Shown: in pieces, positions 1 through 9,543 of the stretch | Layout: each line of letters opens with the position of its first letter | Position numbering within the stretch: the first letter of the stretch is position 1 | Assembly (NCBI RefSeq): GCF_018449515.1 | Contig: NZ_JAAVUQ010000011.1 | Location: forward strand, 62,001 to 126,000 | Length of the DNA: 64,000 bases | Reading direction: 5' to 3' | Source: Caballeronia sp. dw_19 | GTDB lineage: Bacteria; Pseudomonadota; Gammaproteobacteria; Burkholderiales; Burkholderiaceae | The notes under the pieces: model-generated | Databases searched by the model: none | What the model saw: the letters and a program-made list of their open reading frames with translations, nothing else | What the model was told of the DNA's origin: nothing | Program-made: the position numbers and the translations under genes

Positions 1-489
1 GAAATTGGGAATGACGGCGACCATCTGGTTGACCGCGCTTAGGACGGCATCATGGCCACGTTGGTCGATGGGCTGAGCGATGAGTCCGTCGACTTGCTTG
101 CGGGCAGCGACAAGCTGCGTTTGCACTATATCTACGGACGCGCGTTCAATCTTGCAGCCGGGACACGCCTGACTTGTGATCAGTGAGCGCAACACTGCCA
201 GGCGGTGGTCGCTTTCGGCACGCGCGTTGATTAAGGGAAGTCGCAGAGACGGCGCACTGCGCGCGTCTGCGCCGAGCGCGCCGTTAGTGGGGCCGCGTTC
301 TGCCGATACGCTTTCCATGGCGAGCAACGCGGCGCGAAAGAGGTCTAACGATTGAGCCCCATTCTCCGCCAGTGAATAGGCGCGTAATTGATGCAGGAGC
401 AAAGGCGTCGCAAGGCTCAAGACCAGCACGCACAGGGCGGCTGTTGTCAGCTTGAGTCGCTTGGCAAGCAAGATCCGGGTTGAGGGCAT
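1..489 (-). CDS. Membrane sensor protein, N-terminal part only (cut by window edge)
   Basis: The 163 visible residues begin with a basic stretch and one hydrophobic helix (about residues 14-32, rich in Leu/Ala/Val), followed by a soluble, probably periplasmic helical region containing MESVSAERGPTNGALG. This layout (short cytoplasmic N-terminus, membrane helix, helical sensor region) fits membrane-bound diguanylate cyclases/phosphodiesterases or chemoreceptors, but the output domain lies outside the window, so its class cannot be told. A CPGC motif occurs in the sensor part. The ATG at 489 has no strong ribosome binding site. Identity beyond 'membrane sensor' is a guess. Confidence 0.6.
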   Translation of the reverse strand, partial: MPSTRILLAKRLKLTTAALCVLVLSLATPLLLHQLRAYSLAENGAQSLDLFRAALLAMESVSAERGPTNGALGADARSAPSLRLPLINARAESDHRLAVLRSLITSQACPGCKIERASVDIVQTQLVAARKQVDGLIAQPIDQRGHDAVLSAVNQMVAVIPNF

Positions 490-954
490 TTTTGTTAATT
501 CGCAGCAGGTCGCTTGCCTGGCACATTCTTAAAACAGGGCGACTTATTGCAGCCGGTGATTCAACATACCGCAGCCCGCCGGAATCGTCTACTCGGACAA
601 AACACGATCATTAGACTGTTTTCTTTCGGAAAAACCGGTGAATTATCTATCGGGAACCGCGGAGCTGTTGTCGGAGGAAATTTGATCGTGGATGCTTTCT
701 CTTGGTTAACGGCACGTTAGCCCCTTTATTTAGCGGTGCGGGCATGGGTCATGTGCGGTCGTATCATTCATGCGGATCGCTCTAAGTCCAGCTTCCGTCT
801 GATTTAACAATTCCATGCGAGAGCACCGCATGCTGCTGTCACGCATTTCTTTTCCGTGTAGCCTGAGTCGCCGTTACCCAAGTCGCTATTACGTCATCGA
901 AACTCGATATTCTTGTTTTCACCCAGCCCGCTCCTCGACAAAGGATTCGCATAA
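490..954. other. Intergenic region without recognised gene
   Basis: This divergent spacer lies between the partial sensor and the ParA-like gene. Short open frames occur, but none has a ribosome binding site or a recognisable product. It should carry promoters for both flanking genes; no convincing operator was seen. Confidence 0.5.
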
Positions 955-1650
955 ATGAGCTACATCCACTTCATCGGTGGCGAAAAAGGAGGCGTCGGCA
1001 AATCGCTCGTCGCCCGCGTATTAGCCCAGTATTTTGTTGATCGGAACATCCCGTTCACGGGTTTCGACACAGACAAATCGCACGGCGCGTTATTGCGCTT
1101 CTATGCGGATTTTGCTGCACCGGCCGTGCTTGATCGTCACGATAGCCTGGACCCCATCATTGAACATGCGCTTGAGGATCCTCAGCGGCGCATCCTGGTC
1201 GATCTTGCCGCGCAGACGCAGCAGTCTCTCGGGAAATGGCTTGACGACGCGGACGTTATTGATCTCGCGCAAGAGCATGGCCTGACGCTGACCTGGTGGC
1301 ACGTGATGGACGCCGGGCGCGATTCGGTCGACCTGCTGCGACAGTGGCTCGATCAGTTCGGCGGACGGATCAAGCTGGTCATCGTGCTGAATGAGGTTCG
1401 TGGGGACCGGTTCGAGATTCTCGAAGCGTCAGGGGAACTCGCCCGGGCCAAAGCGCTGGGTGCCAGTGTGATCAGCCTGCGGCGCCTGCCCGATACCACC
1501 ATGCAGAAAATCGATCAGCATGGCGTTAGTTTTTGGGCGGCCGTTAATCATCCGGATCGAGCAGCTTCCGGGCTCGGTTTGCTGGAGCGGCAGCGCGTCA
1601 AGGTGTGGTTGAATCGCGCTTACGCGGAAATGGGCAGTCTGGCGTTGTAG
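955..1650 (+). CDS. ParA/MinD-type P-loop ATPase, stand-alone
   Basis: A 231-residue cytoplasmic protein with the deviant Walker A motif KGGVGKS (residues 11-17), a FDTDKS switch-like segment (37-42) and a Walker B-like RILVDLA with D83. This places it in the SIMIBI ParA/MinD/CobQ superfamily. Relatives in proteobacteria are often annotated as mobilization or division-plane ATPases. No parB, parS or plasmid gene adjoins it, so a partition role is not supported; positioning of an unknown cargo or complex is possible. The ATG follows AAAGGA at 8 nt. It is a monocistronic gene convergent with isocitrate dehydrogenase. Confidence 0.8.
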   Translation: MSYIHFIGGEKGGVGKSLVARVLAQYFVDRNIPFTGFDTDKSHGALLRFYADFAAPAVLDRHDSLDPIIEHALEDPQRRILVDLAAQTQQSLGKWLDDADVIDLAQEHGLTLTWWHVMDAGRDSVDLLRQWLDQFGGRIKLVIVLNEVRGDRFEILEASGELARAKALGASVISLRRLPDTTMQKIDQHGVSFWAAVNHPDRAASGLGLLERQRVKVWLNRAYAEMGSLAL

Positions 1651-1660
1651 TGGAGGAGAA

Positions 1661-1688
1661 CGGCCGGGAACGGAAAGCAGCCCGGCCG
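1661..1688 (+). terminator. Hairpin after the ParA-like gene
   Basis: CGGCCGGG and CCCGGCCG form a perfect 8-bp stem with a 12-nt loop, starting 10 nt after the stop codon at 1650. No T-run follows, so the termination efficiency is uncertain. Confidence 0.45.
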
Positions 1689-1790
1689 CCAAACAATAGA
1701 TAGTTATACGAACTAAATGGGACAAAAACCAGCGCGGAGAATCCTGTTGAACGATCCGCGCCGATACCCGCAAGAAACCACACCGTTCAC

Positions 1791-1820
1791 GCTTTCTTCC
1801 GGTCGATGCCGGAAGAAAGC
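1791..1820 (-). terminator. Strong hairpin downstream of isocitrate dehydrogenase
   Basis: GCTTTCTTCCGG pairs perfectly over 12 bp with CCGGAAGAAAGC around a 6-nt loop, 20 nt beyond the stop of the minus-strand gene. Because it sits between convergent genes it may act in both directions. Confidence 0.7.
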
Positions 1821-1840
1821 GATCAACGGCCATACACCAA

Positions 1841-4093
1841 TCAGCCCTTCAACGCTTCAGCCTGAGCTGCCGCCAGTACAGCGTTGAGCGTCTTGCTCGG
1901 ACGCATGACCGACTCCAGCTTTTCAAAGTCAGGCTTGTAGTAGCCGCCAATGTCCGCCGCTTGACCCTGGACCGCCGACAACTCACCCACGATGGTCTTC
2001 TCGTCCGCCGTCAATTGCTTCGCCAACGGCGCGAACTGAGCCGCCAGGCCTGCATCTTCCGTTTGCGCCGCCAGTTCCTGCGCCCAGTACATCGCGAGAT
2101 AGAACTGGCTGCCGCGGTTGTCCAGTTGTCCAGTCTTGGGCGACGGGTTCTTGTTGTTCTCCAGCAGTTGCCCCGTGGCGGCATCGAGTGTCTTGGCCAG
2201 GACCTTGGCCTGCGCATTGCCGGTCTTCAGGCCCAAGTCTTCCAGCGACACCGCCAGTGCCAGGAATTCACCCAGCGAATCCCAGCGCAAATGGTTTTCT
2301 TCCACCAGTTGCTTGACGTGCTTCGGCGCCGAACCGCCTGCGCCGGTTTCATACATGCCGCCACCCGCCATCAACGGGACAATGGAAAGCATCTTGGCGC
2401 TGGTGCCTAGTTCCATGATCGGGAACAGGTCGGTCAGGTAGTCACGCAGGATGTTGCCCGTGACCGAGATCGTGTCCAGCCCGCGAATGACGCGCTCCAG
2501 CGTGTAACGCATCGCGCGCACTTGCGACATGATCTGGATGTCCAGGCCGCTGGTGTCGTGATCCTTCAAGTAGGTCTCGACCTTCTTGATCACTTCGGCT
2601 TCGTGCGGACGGTACGGGTCCAGCCAGAAAATGGCCGGCATGCCGGAGTTGCGGGCACGCGTGACCGCCAGCTTCACCCAGTCGCGGATCGGCGCGTCCT
2701 TGGCCTGGCACATGCGCCAGATGTCGCCTTCTTCCACGTTTTGCGTCAGCAGCACTTCACCCGTGGCGATGTCGACAATGCGCGCCTCGCCCGCTTCCGG
2801 TATTTCGAAGGTCTTGTCGTGCGAGCCGTATTCCTCGGCCTGCTGAGCCATCAGCCCGACGTTGGGCACCGTGCCCATCGTGACCGGGTCGAAGTTGCCG
2901 TTGGTCTTGCAGAAGTTGATGATTTCCTGATAGATCCGCGCAAACGTGCTCTCTGGAATCACGGCTTTCGTGTCCTTCGGACGACCGTCGGCGCCCCACA
3001 TCTTGCCGCCAATACGGATCATGGCCGGCATCGATGCATCCACGATGATGTCGTTGGGCGCATGCAGGTTCGAGATGCCCTTGGCGGAATCCACCATCGC
3101 CAGTTCAGGACGATGCTCATGGCACGCATGCATGTCGCGGATGATTTCTTCGTGCTTGGAAGCCGGCAGGCTTTCCAGCTTGTCGTACAGGTTGACGAGG
3201 CCGTTGTTGACGTTCACGCCCAGCTCGTCGAACAGCTTGCCGTGTTTCTCAAAGGCTTCCTTGTAGAAGATCTTCACGGCATGACCGAAGACGATGGGGT
3301 GCGAGACCTTCATCATCGTGGCCTTCACGTGCAGCGAGAACATCACGCCGGTCTTGCGGGCGTCTTCCATCTGTTCTTCGTAGAAGTCGCACAGCGCCTT
3401 CTTGCTCATGAACATGCTGTCGATGATCTCGCCGTCCAGCAACGACACCTTCGGCTTGAGCACAATGGTCTTGCCGCTTTGCGTAACCAGTTCCATCTTC
3501 ACGTCGCGAGCCTTCGCAACAGTCATGGACTTTTCGCCATGATAGAAGTCGCCATGCTTCATGTGCGCCACGTGGGTGCGCGAAGCCATGCTCCACTCGC
3601 CCATGCTATGCGGGTTCTTACGGGCGTAATTCTTGACGGCCGCGGGCGCGCGGCGGTCCGAGTTGCCTTCGCGAAGCACCGGGTTCACGGCGCTGCCCAG
3701 GCACTTGGAATAACGCAGGCGGATCGCCTTCTCGGCGTCGGTCTTCGGTTCCTCAGGGAAATCCGGGACCTTGTAGCCCTTGCCTTGCAGTTCCTTGATC
3801 GCGCTGATCAACTGATGCTGGGATGCGCTGATGTTGGGCAGCTTGATGATGTTGGTGTCAGGCAGCAGCGTCAGGCGGCCGAGTTCGGCCAGGTTGTCCG
3901 GCACTCGTTGCTCTTCGGTCAGGAATTCCGGGAATTCGCCCAGGATACGGCCAGCGACCGAGATGTCGCTGGTGGTGACACGGATTCCGGCCGGCGCGGT
4001 GAACGTGCGGATGATCGGAAGGAAGGCGCTCGTCGCCAGCAGCGGGGCCTCGTCGGTGAGGGTGTAGATGATCGTAGGTTGCTCGGTACTCAT
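1841..4093 (-). CDS. icd: Isocitrate dehydrogenase, NADP-dependent, monomeric type
   Basis: The 750-residue product has the length of the monomeric IDH family (about 740 residues), not the 420-residue dimeric enzyme. It converts isocitrate to 2-oxoglutarate, CO2 and NADPH in the TCA cycle. Visible family signatures are the N-terminal [10 protein letters not shown] and the substrate-binding block [18 protein letters not shown] (133-150); the strict similarity continues to the C-terminus. An in-frame ATG 90 nt further upstream exists, but the start chosen here ([10 protein letters not shown]) matches the family N-terminus. It is transcribed alone and ends at a strong hairpin. The opposite strand is open for 525 codons, which is a shadow. 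Confidence 0.97.
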   Translation of the reverse strand: MSTEQPTIIYTLTDEAPLLATSAFLPIIRTFTAPAGIRVTTSDISVAGRILGEFPEFLTEEQRVPDNLAELGRLTLLPDTNIIKLPNISASQHQLISAIKELQGKGYKVPDFPEEPKTDAEKAIRLRYSKCLGSAVNPVLREGNSDRRAPAAVKNYARKNPHSMGEWSMASRTHVAHMKHGDFYHGEKSMTVAKARDVKMELVTQSGKTIVLKPKVSLLDGEIIDSMFMSKKALCDFYEEQMEDARKTGVMFSLHVKATMMKVSHPIVFGHAVKIFYKEAFEKHGKLFDELGVNVNNGLVNLYDKLESLPASKHEEIIRDMHACHEHRPELAMVDSAKGISNLHAPNDIIVDASMPAMIRIGGKMWGADGRPKDTKAVIPESTFARIYQEIINFCKTNGNFDPVTMGTVPNVGLMAQQAEEYGSHDKTFEIPEAGEARIVDIATGEVLLTQNVEEGDIWRMCQAKDAPIRDWVKLAVTRARNSGMPAIFWLDPYRPHEAEVIKKVETYLKDHDTSGLDIQIMSQVRAMRYTLERVIRGLDTISVTGNILRDYLTDLFPIMELGTSAKMLSIVPLMAGGGMYETGAGGSAPKHVKQLVEENHLRWDSLGEFLALAVSLEDLGLKTGNAQAKVLAKTLDAATGQLLENNKNPSPKTGQLDNRGSQFYLAMYWAQELAAQTEDAGLAAQFAPLAKQLTADEKTIVGELSAVQGQAADIGGYYKPDFEKLESVMRPSKTLNAVLAAAQAEALKG

Positions 4094-4502
4094 CGCTAGT
4101 CTCAAGAAAAATGGGTTGGGGGCGCCGCCGGCTGCGTCAACGACCGGGGTTAACCATCGAATTTTGCCTGATTTTGCTTTCAAGAGGGCTGAACCGACCC
4201 TGCGTTTCGCATTGCAACCCGCAAATTGAGGGTTTTTAATGCTGTCGCGAAGGGTTGTGGAGCGTTCCGGGTCACCCCGCTGACGCGCTTAAGCGCCTAA
4301 ATTTAAAGACTAAATTGCTAAGCCGATTGCTTGAGCCGCCGTTTGCGGCCGCCTTGGAACGCTAATGACGGCACGCGCAAAAAAATCAGCGAAAAGCTTG
4401 GGGCCTGGCATGGCGCCGGGTCCGCAAGACCGGAAAATGCCCGGCGCCGGCGCGATCAGGACAATTGGTTTGCCCGCTTCAGCGCGGCGCTTTTAACCGC
4501 AT
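4094..4502. other. Intergenic region
   Basis: About 410 bp upstream of isocitrate dehydrogenase and downstream of the ferredoxin operon, both on the minus strand. It contains several GC-rich imperfect dyads around 4400-4450 (GGCCTGGCATGGCGCCGGG and following) that could end the ferredoxin transcript. No gene was seen. Confidence 0.4.
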
Positions 4503-4799
4503 TTAACTTATCCGGGCCAAGGTAATGGCCCGTTCGGGACACGCGGTCACGCATAAGCCGCATGCCCGGCATGCATCGGCGTTCGGTGTGTACGCGACCT
4601 TCATGCCGTGCACACGCAGCTTGAACTTCTGCAATGGCGCGAGGCGCTGATAGTCGGCGGTATCGATCCGGCGGATGTCGAAGACGTTCTCCGGACACAC
4701 GACCGCGCACTCGGCCTTGCCCTCGCAGCGGTTGAAGTTCACAACGGGCACGATCACGCCCGGCGCCTGTTTGCATGCGGATGCCGGCGTATTGCTCAT
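4503..4799 (-). CDS. Two-cluster ferredoxin (4Fe-4S)
   Basis: A 98-residue electron carrier. Two cysteine motifs are visible: C25-x5-C31-x3-C35-P, which lacks one cysteine of the usual CxxCxxCxxxCP and suggests a 3Fe-4S or atypical cluster, and a complete C77-x2-C80-x2-C83-x3-C87-P for a 4Fe-4S cluster. The start (MSNTPAS) overlaps the stop of the preceding membrane-protein gene by 4 nt (ATGA), so the two are translationally coupled and lie behind an ECF sigma gene. The redox partner is unknown; this is the only small ferredoxin in the window, and NifJ is encoded about 50 kb away. Confidence 0.88.
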   Translation of the reverse strand: MSNTPASACKQAPGVIVPVVNFNRCEGKAECAVVCPENVFDIRRIDTADYQRLAPLQKFKLRVHGMKVAYTPNADACRACGLCVTACPERAITLARIS

Positions 4800-5128
4800 A
4801 CCGTATCCCCTTGCGGCTCTTGCGGCTCTTGCGGCTTGCGGCGCCCGCAGCGCATGCCCTTCTGAAACTTCTCGCGCTCCTCCGGTGTCATCTGTTCCCA
4901 CTTGCGCCAGTGCTGACGTCCACGCCAGCCGCCATGCCCCCGGAATCCGCCGAACAGGATCCGGCTCAGTATCAACAGCCCCAGCGCATGGGCAAAATCG
5001 ATTGCGCGAGCCCCGACGAACAGCGCCGGGACAACCCAGTTCCATAGGGTCATCACCATCCATCCCAGCACCGCAATGCCCACGATCACCAGCAATGCCT
5101 TGCTTAGGAATCTCAGTCTGAAACTCAT
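4796..5128 (-). CDS. Small membrane protein of the sigma-ferredoxin operon
   Basis: A 110-residue protein with two predicted membrane helices (about 8-35 and 43-62), then a Gly/Arg/Trp-rich linker and a charged C-terminal tail with WEQMTPEEREKFQKGMR. The same tail type is seen in uncharacterised proteobacterial proteins next to ECF sigma genes. Its place directly after the sigma factor would suit an anti-sigma or membrane-stress sensor, but no anti-sigma domain (zinc ASD fold) is visible. It is separated from the sigma gene by 12 nt and overlaps the ferredoxin start. Function unknown. Confidence 0.75.
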   Translation of the reverse strand: MSFRLRFLSKALLVIVGIAVLGWMVMTLWNWVVPALFVGARAIDFAHALGLLILSRILFGGFRGHGGWRGRQHWRKWEQMTPEEREKFQKGMRCGRRKPQEPQEPQGDTV

Positions 5129-5140
5129 CTGCCTTCTCCT

Positions 5141-5749
5141 TTAAATATCCAGTTCGTCGTAGACGGCTTGCAAGCGGGCGCGCAGATGCAGCACCGCATA
5201 ACGCTTGCGCGCCAGCAGCGTGTTAAGAGCCACGCCAGTTTCCAAAGCCAGTTCCTTGAAGCTGCGGCCCTCGATCTCGTGGGCAATGAAAACGTCGCGC
5301 TGGTTTTCCGGCAATTCGTCGAGCGCGTGTTGCAGGGCCGCCAGGAGCACCGACCGGGCATAGGCGGCTTCCGGTCCGGCATCGTGTGCGGGGAGCGTCA
5401 GATCAAGCCGGTATTCGTCGTCGACGGCATCGGCGTTGTCGTTGGTTGCGCTGGCCGCGCTGGCCCCGGCTGTCTCGCTCAGAGGCTGCTCTTTCTTCTT
5501 GCGAAAGCGGTCGATGATGCGGTTGCGCGCCACGCGAAACAGCCATGCGCTGACTTGTTCAATAGGTTCGGGAAGCCGGTACGCCTGAACGAACTCGTGA
5601 AGCACGTCTTGCAGGATGTCTTCGGCATCGCCTGGATCACGCACGCGACGCCGGATGAAGTTTCCGAGCTTGGTACGCTCACGCAAGACAGTCGCGGTGA
5701 TGTCGCTGTCTCTATCGATCATCGGGTTCGTGGGCGGCGGCTGTTCCAT
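5141..5749 (-). CDS. ECF-type RNA polymerase sigma factor (sigma-70 family)
   Basis: A 202-residue protein. Region 2 is about residues 25-95 (DPGDAEDILQDVLHEFVQAYR and the -10-binding helix AWLFRVARNRIIDRFRKKK). An acidic, Ala/Asp-rich linker follows, then region 4 at about 145-198 (ENQRDVFIAHEIEGRSFKEL and a helix-turn-helix ending in LLARKRYAVLHLR). It directs core polymerase to an alternative promoter set. It heads a three-gene minus-strand operon with a small membrane protein and a ferredoxin, which are therefore its probable targets or regulators. The signal is unknown. Confidence 0.93.
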   Translation of the reverse strand: MEQPPPTNPMIDRDSDITATVLRERTKLGNFIRRRVRDPGDAEDILQDVLHEFVQAYRLPEPIEQVSAWLFRVARNRIIDRFRKKKEQPLSETAGASAASATNDNADAVDDEYRLDLTLPAHDAGPEAAYARSVLLAALQHALDELPENQRDVFIAHEIEGRSFKELALETGVALNTLLARKRYAVLHLRARLQAVYDELDI

Positions 5750-6105
5750 ACAGGTGAAGACGTTTCACGATCGGGAATATTGTGGCCGGCACGAAAAAAT
5801 CTGGCGTGAGGGTCGATGGACGCATAGGCATGGGCGCCCGTGACGCGAAACGACAGGAGACCACGATTTTGTCCGCGGCGGTGGATCTGATGTTTGGCGG
5901 GGGCCAGGGAAGGACCGCAGAAGTATGCGCGAGTGCCGGTTTACCGGCTGGTATTTCCGAATTTACTCGAAGCCGGAACAGGGCGATGTGGACGGTGGCA
6001 GCAGGCGAGATGAATCGCCGTGCCGGGTCAATGGAGACGACGCCGGCACCGGCCGCTCAGCGCCCGCCCAATGCGGCGCTGACGCGATCCCTGCAGATGA
6101 ACTCG
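5750..6105. other. Intergenic region
   Basis: About 355 bp between the sigma factor start and the end of the short-chain dehydrogenase (both minus strand). A plus-strand open frame runs through it into the antisense of the dehydrogenase and has no recognisable product. The sigma operon promoter must lie here; no ECF promoter motif was identified with confidence. Confidence 0.4.
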
Positions 6106-6948
6106 CTAGGCGGCGTAGTCGCCGTCAGTGCCGACGGAGAGCAGGCGCCAGCGGTCGAGTTCGGCTTGCATGCCAGCGAGTTTCGTATCCGCGGCATTCA
6201 CTGCAATCGAGCCGGCGATAAAACGCATCGGCGGCTCGGCCTCGTTTGCCAGCTTGATCAGTGCTTGTGCGAGCTTCACAGGATCGCCCGGTTGATGGCC
6301 GTTACGTTGTTCGAAGGACGAGCGCAGGCGATCGCGCCGGTCATCGTAGTCGGCCACCACCGTTTCCCCGAAGCGAAGCGATTCGCTGGTGAGGAAGTCA
6401 GTACGGAAAGGACCGGGCTCCACAATCGTCACGAAGAGACCGAACGGTGCAATTTCCTTCGCCAGGGACTCGGAGAAACCTTCGAGCGCAAACTTGCTGG
6501 CGCAGTAAAGCGAGCCCAGTTCCGCACCGAGGATGCCGGCAAGCGATGAAATGTTGAAGATGTGTCCGTGGCGAGCGGAGCGCATGACAGGCAGCGCGGC
6601 CCACGTCACGTTGAAAACACCGAACAGGTTAGTGGCGAACTGAGCTTGCGCGTCCTCCATCGTGTTCTCTTCGAAGAATCCCAGGTGGCCGTATCCCGCG
6701 TTGTTCACCAGAACGTCTATCCCGCCGAATCGCGACACAGCGTCCTTGATGGCGGCGTGCGCCTGGGCTGCGTCGGTGACGTCCAGCGCGACACTAAGCA
6801 ACTGGTCGTTGTCCGGCCCCAGGCTCTTGGCGATATCTTCGCGCTTGCGTCCCGTGGCGACGACTCGATCACCTGCCTGGATCGCGGCCTTGGCGATAAG
6901 CGCGCCAAGGCCGCGGCTTGCGCCCGTGATAAACCATGTTTTCTGCAT
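6106..6948 (-). CDS. Short-chain dehydrogenase/reductase (SDR)
   Basis: A 280-residue classical SDR. The cofactor motif is TGASRGLG (8-15), the structural motif NNAGYG (82-87), and the catalytic residues S134/S135, Y148 and K152 (YCASK) are present, followed by the PGPFRTDF segment. It probably oxidises or reduces an alcohol/ketone with NADP(H); basic R34, K35 after beta-2 favour NADP. Substrate unknown. Two adjacent ATGs exist (6951 and 6948); AAAGGAG lies 6 nt before the second, so 6948 was chosen. A longer upstream extension has no family support. Monocistronic. Confidence 0.9.
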   Translation of the reverse strand: MQKTWFITGASRGLGALIAKAAIQAGDRVVATGRKREDIAKSLGPDNDQLLSVALDVTDAAQAHAAIKDAVSRFGGIDVLVNNAGYGHLGFFEENTMEDAQAQFATNLFGVFNVTWAALPVMRSARHGHIFNISSLAGILGAELGSLYCASKFALEGFSESLAKEIAPFGLFVTIVEPGPFRTDFLTSESLRFGETVVADYDDRRDRLRSSFEQRNGHQPGDPVKLAQALIKLANEAEPPMRFIAGSIAVNAADTKLAGMQAELDRWRLLSVGTDGDYAA

Positions 6949-7125
6949 CATCGGCTCCTTTGCTGGTTGAGCCTTCATGGAACCATGATGCGATGCCCGC
7001 ACGATAGACCGATCCTCGCGCGTTCTTGCCTGAACGTGCAAAACATGAGGCGAAGGTTTGTCAGGTCTTTTGCGGAAGAGATAGTTGAGCACTACAAGCG
7101 CTTGCTCCTCGCAAGCGTTACTGGC

Positions 7126-7410
7126 TTATTCGTCAAGCTCGCTTGTGCAACCAATTAGCCTGGACGGATTAGCGAGGAAGTCTTCAATGGTGCCCTCGTC
7201 CTCGAACAGCATCTTGAGGACGCATGCTTCGTCATCGGTCAGCCCTGCTTCGATCAATTCCCCGTCGCGCCCGATGGTGTCGCAATCTTCAAGGGTCAAC
7301 TCCGCTATGACGGCAGAGGAGAGTTTGACGGGCCATTTTTCACTGAATGCGACGGTGACTATTTTTCGCGCTTCATCGTAGGCTCTGATCTCGACGCTGA
7401 TGTAGGACAT
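7126..7410 (-). CDS. Hypothetical protein, 94 residues
   Basis: A small acidic protein (MSYISVEIRAYDEARKIVTV start) without membrane helix or recognised domain; the sequence is rich in Glu/Asp and Leu. The start at 7410 was chosen because GGAGAG lies 9 nt upstream; an in-frame ATG 54 nt earlier lacks such a site. No neighbour suggests a function. Codon usage is like that of the surrounding genes, so it is likely real. Confidence 0.65.
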   Translation of the reverse strand: MSYISVEIRAYDEARKIVTVAFSEKWPVKLSSAVIAELTLEDCDTIGRDGELIEAGLTDDEACVLKMLFEDEGTIEDFLANPSRLIGCTSELDE

Positions 7411-7730
7411 GGTGTCGATCTCTCCAGTGAACGTACCCAGGATGGCTCGCGCTGCAACCGCCACGAAACGCTACGGAACCAAGTTTAGCAACACACACCT
7501 GTTTATGTGCAATGTCTTTAACGGAGTTTGAGCGCGAATTGCTCGCGAGTGAATGTGCTTTTAAATGCCACTTTTAATCGAGCGTACGCCTTGGCTTTTG
7601 TCCAGGGAAGACCGCAAGCAGTCGCTTGATTGCAGTTTCCTTTAGGCCCTTCAAGTTGGAACGCTTGATGCATAGCAAAGTAGCCAGCCCTTTTCATTCG
7701 ACAGTTTTGCTGCCTAACCGGAGCGTGCCC
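7411..7730. other. Divergent intergenic region
   Basis: The spacer between the 94-residue hypothetical gene and the cupin gene, lower in GC than its surroundings. It must hold two divergent promoters. No further gene; in-frame ATGs before the cupin start lack ribosome binding sites. Confidence 0.4.
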
Positions 7731-8177
7731 ATGTCATCTGAAACGTTCGAACTTGCCACTCGCTTTTCGCATATCCGGCCACAAGACACCCCTTATGAGG
7801 ATCAAGGGTTGCGCGATTTTTTTCTTTATCGTGATTTAGGGATCGCAGACGCGACCGGCGGCAAGGTGATTGCGCAGCTCGTGAAAGCTAACAATGCACC
7901 AGAGCAAGGCACAGGTTGGCACCGTCATGAGGCTGAATTCCACATTGTGATCATGCTCAAGGGCTGGGCGCGCTTCATGTACGGCGACAAGGAGACGCTG
8001 GTTGCAACCGGTGACTGCGTTCATCAGGCGCCGGGAATCGTGCATTACCTCTTCGATTACTCCGAGGACATGGAGTATCTGGAGATAGTTGGCCCTGCCA
8101 ACTTCACTACCATCGACGCAAAGGGTCCATGTGACGTTCCCGCTTTCACGCCATGGACGAGCCAGCAACCCGCATGA
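7731..8177 (+). CDS. Cupin-domain protein
   Basis: A 148-residue single-domain cupin. Motif 1 is visible as WHRHEAEFHIVIMLKG with metal-ligand candidates H64, H66, E70, and motif 2 as PGIVHYL with H105, so a mononuclear metal site is intact. Such proteins can be dioxygenases, isomerases or small-molecule binders; the substrate cannot be told. The ATG at 7731 follows GGAG at 7 nt; two earlier in-frame ATGs would add an unrelated N-terminus. Convergent with phaZ, 34 bp apart. Confidence 0.85.
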   Translation: MSSETFELATRFSHIRPQDTPYEDQGLRDFFLYRDLGIADATGGKVIAQLVKANNAPEQGTGWHRHEAEFHIVIMLKGWARFMYGDKETLVATGDCVHQAPGIVHYLFDYSEDMEYLEIVGPANFTTIDAKGPCDVPAFTPWTSQQPA

Positions 8178-8211
8178 AACGCGGCTGAGGTGGCGCCCTC
8201 AACAAACCTTA

Positions 8212-9543
8212 TCAAGGCCCTTCGGACTGCACATTCACATCCATGCGCGGTGCGACAGGGCGTGCTAGCGGCGCCAATGACTGCAAAGGCTGGGCGCGCG
8301 CATTGATGACAACCGGGTTTGGCTCGTTGTCGTGGATCATTGCGCGCACGCGCGGATAGATATGGCGTTCCCAACGCTTGCCGTTGAATACGCCATAGTG
8401 GCCGACACCCGTTTGCACGTGGTGGGTCTTCATGTACGGGCGCAATTTGCTGCATAGTTCCTGCGCGGCAAGCGTCTGGCCGACCGCGCAGATATCGTCG
8501 CGCTCGCCTTCAACGGTGAGCAGCGCGGTTCGCCGGATCAATGACGGATCGACCTTGCGTCCGCGTACTTCGAGTTCCTGGAGCGGCAATGCGTGCCGTT
8601 GAAAGATGGTGTCGACGGTCTCGAGATAAAACTCGGCCGTCAAATCCATGGTCGCGAAGTATTCTTCATAGAATACGCGGATGGCCTCGGCCTTCGCAGG
8701 GTCGCCCTTGGCGCGCTGATACACCATGTCTTCGAACGCATCGAAATGACGCGCCGGATTCATCGACATGAACGCCATCAGTTGTGTGTGGCCCGGATAA
8801 ACGCGCCGGCCTGCGCCCGCGAAACCCCATGGCACGGCACTGATCAGGTTCTGTTCGAACCATTCGATCGGCTTGCTCTTGGCCAGCACGTTCACCGAGG
8901 TCGGATTGATACGCGTGTCGATAGGCCCGGCCATCAGCGTCATGCTGGCGGGTTGCAGCGGATGATCGTCTGCGGCCATCAGGGACACTGCCACGAGGGC
9001 GGCAACAGTCGGCTGGCAGACAGCCAGCAAGTGGGTGTTGGGTCCCAGCGCGACGATAAAGTCGATTACATGCTGGACGTATTCGTCAAAGCCGAAGCGG
9101 CCCTGCGCCAGCGAGACGTCGCGAGGGTTGATCCAGTCGGTGATGTAGACGTCGTGGTCGGGCAGCAGGGTGCGTACCGTGCCCCGCAGGAGCGTGGCGA
9201 AGTGGCCGGACATGGGCGCGATCACCAGGACGCGCGGCTGTTTGGGTCCGCCTTCCTTCGCAAAATGCAGCAACGAACAGAACGGCGTGGTGAGCATAAT
9301 CTCCTCGACCACGGGCAAGCTTTTGCCGTCCATCTGCACTGAGTCGATAGCAAATGGACGCCGGCTATGCGTAAGTGCTGATAGCGCCAGCAGTTCGCAT
9401 GTGGCTCGCATTGACCGGCCTTGAGGCGTCTCGGCGAGAAACGGCCACGCGTCGAGCGCGTGATTCATCAGTGCTGCGCCGTGGCGTACCGGCAGCGTGA
9501 GATCTGCCATGGCCTGATAGCCGGAGTATGCGAATGGGTTCAT
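8212..9543 (-). CDS. phaZ: Intracellular polyhydroxyalkanoate depolymerase
   Basis: A 443-residue protein of the PhaZ intracellular depolymerase family, which mobilises PHB granules to 3-hydroxybutyrate oligomers or monomers. The N-terminal FAYSGYQAMADL is typical. The nucleophile is expected to be the cysteine in LLAVCQPTVAAL (C176), replacing serine of ordinary lipases, with a downstream Asp (EGERDDICA) and His (GVGHYGVFNG) completing the triad. The start was placed at MNPFAYSG after GAAAGG; an upstream in-frame extension is not part of the family. The PHB synthase phaC of this window is at 59.5 kb. Confidence 0.93.
   Translation of the reverse strand: MNPFAYSGYQAMADLTLPVRHGAALMNHALDAWPFLAETPQGRSMRATCELLALSALTHSRRPFAIDSVQMDGKSLPVVEEIMLTTPFCSLLHFAKEGGPKQPRVLVIAPMSGHFATLLRGTVRTLLPDHDVYITDWINPRDVSLAQGRFGFDEYVQHVIDFIVALGPNTHLLAVCQPTVAALVAVSLMAADDHPLQPASMTLMAGPIDTRINPTSVNVLAKSKPIEWFEQNLISAVPWGFAGAGRRVYPGHTQLMAFMSMNPARHFDAFEDMVYQRAKGDPAKAEAIRVFYEEYFATMDLTAEFYLETVDTIFQRHALPLQELEVRGRKVDPSLIRRTALLTVEGERDDICAVGQTLAAQELCSKLRPYMKTHHVQTGVGHYGVFNGKRWERHIYPRVRAMIHDNEPNPVVINARAQPLQSLAPLARPVAPRMDVNVQSEGP

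Noticed and set aside
2522-4099. 525-codon open frame on the plus strand, antisense to isocitrate dehydrogenase
   Set aside because: A product of high GC3 in the real gene; rich in His/Arg/Val without any domain, no ribosome binding site.
5782-6549. 255-codon plus-strand frame
   Set aside because: Its second half is antisense to the short-chain dehydrogenase and its first half has no family match or good ribosome binding site.
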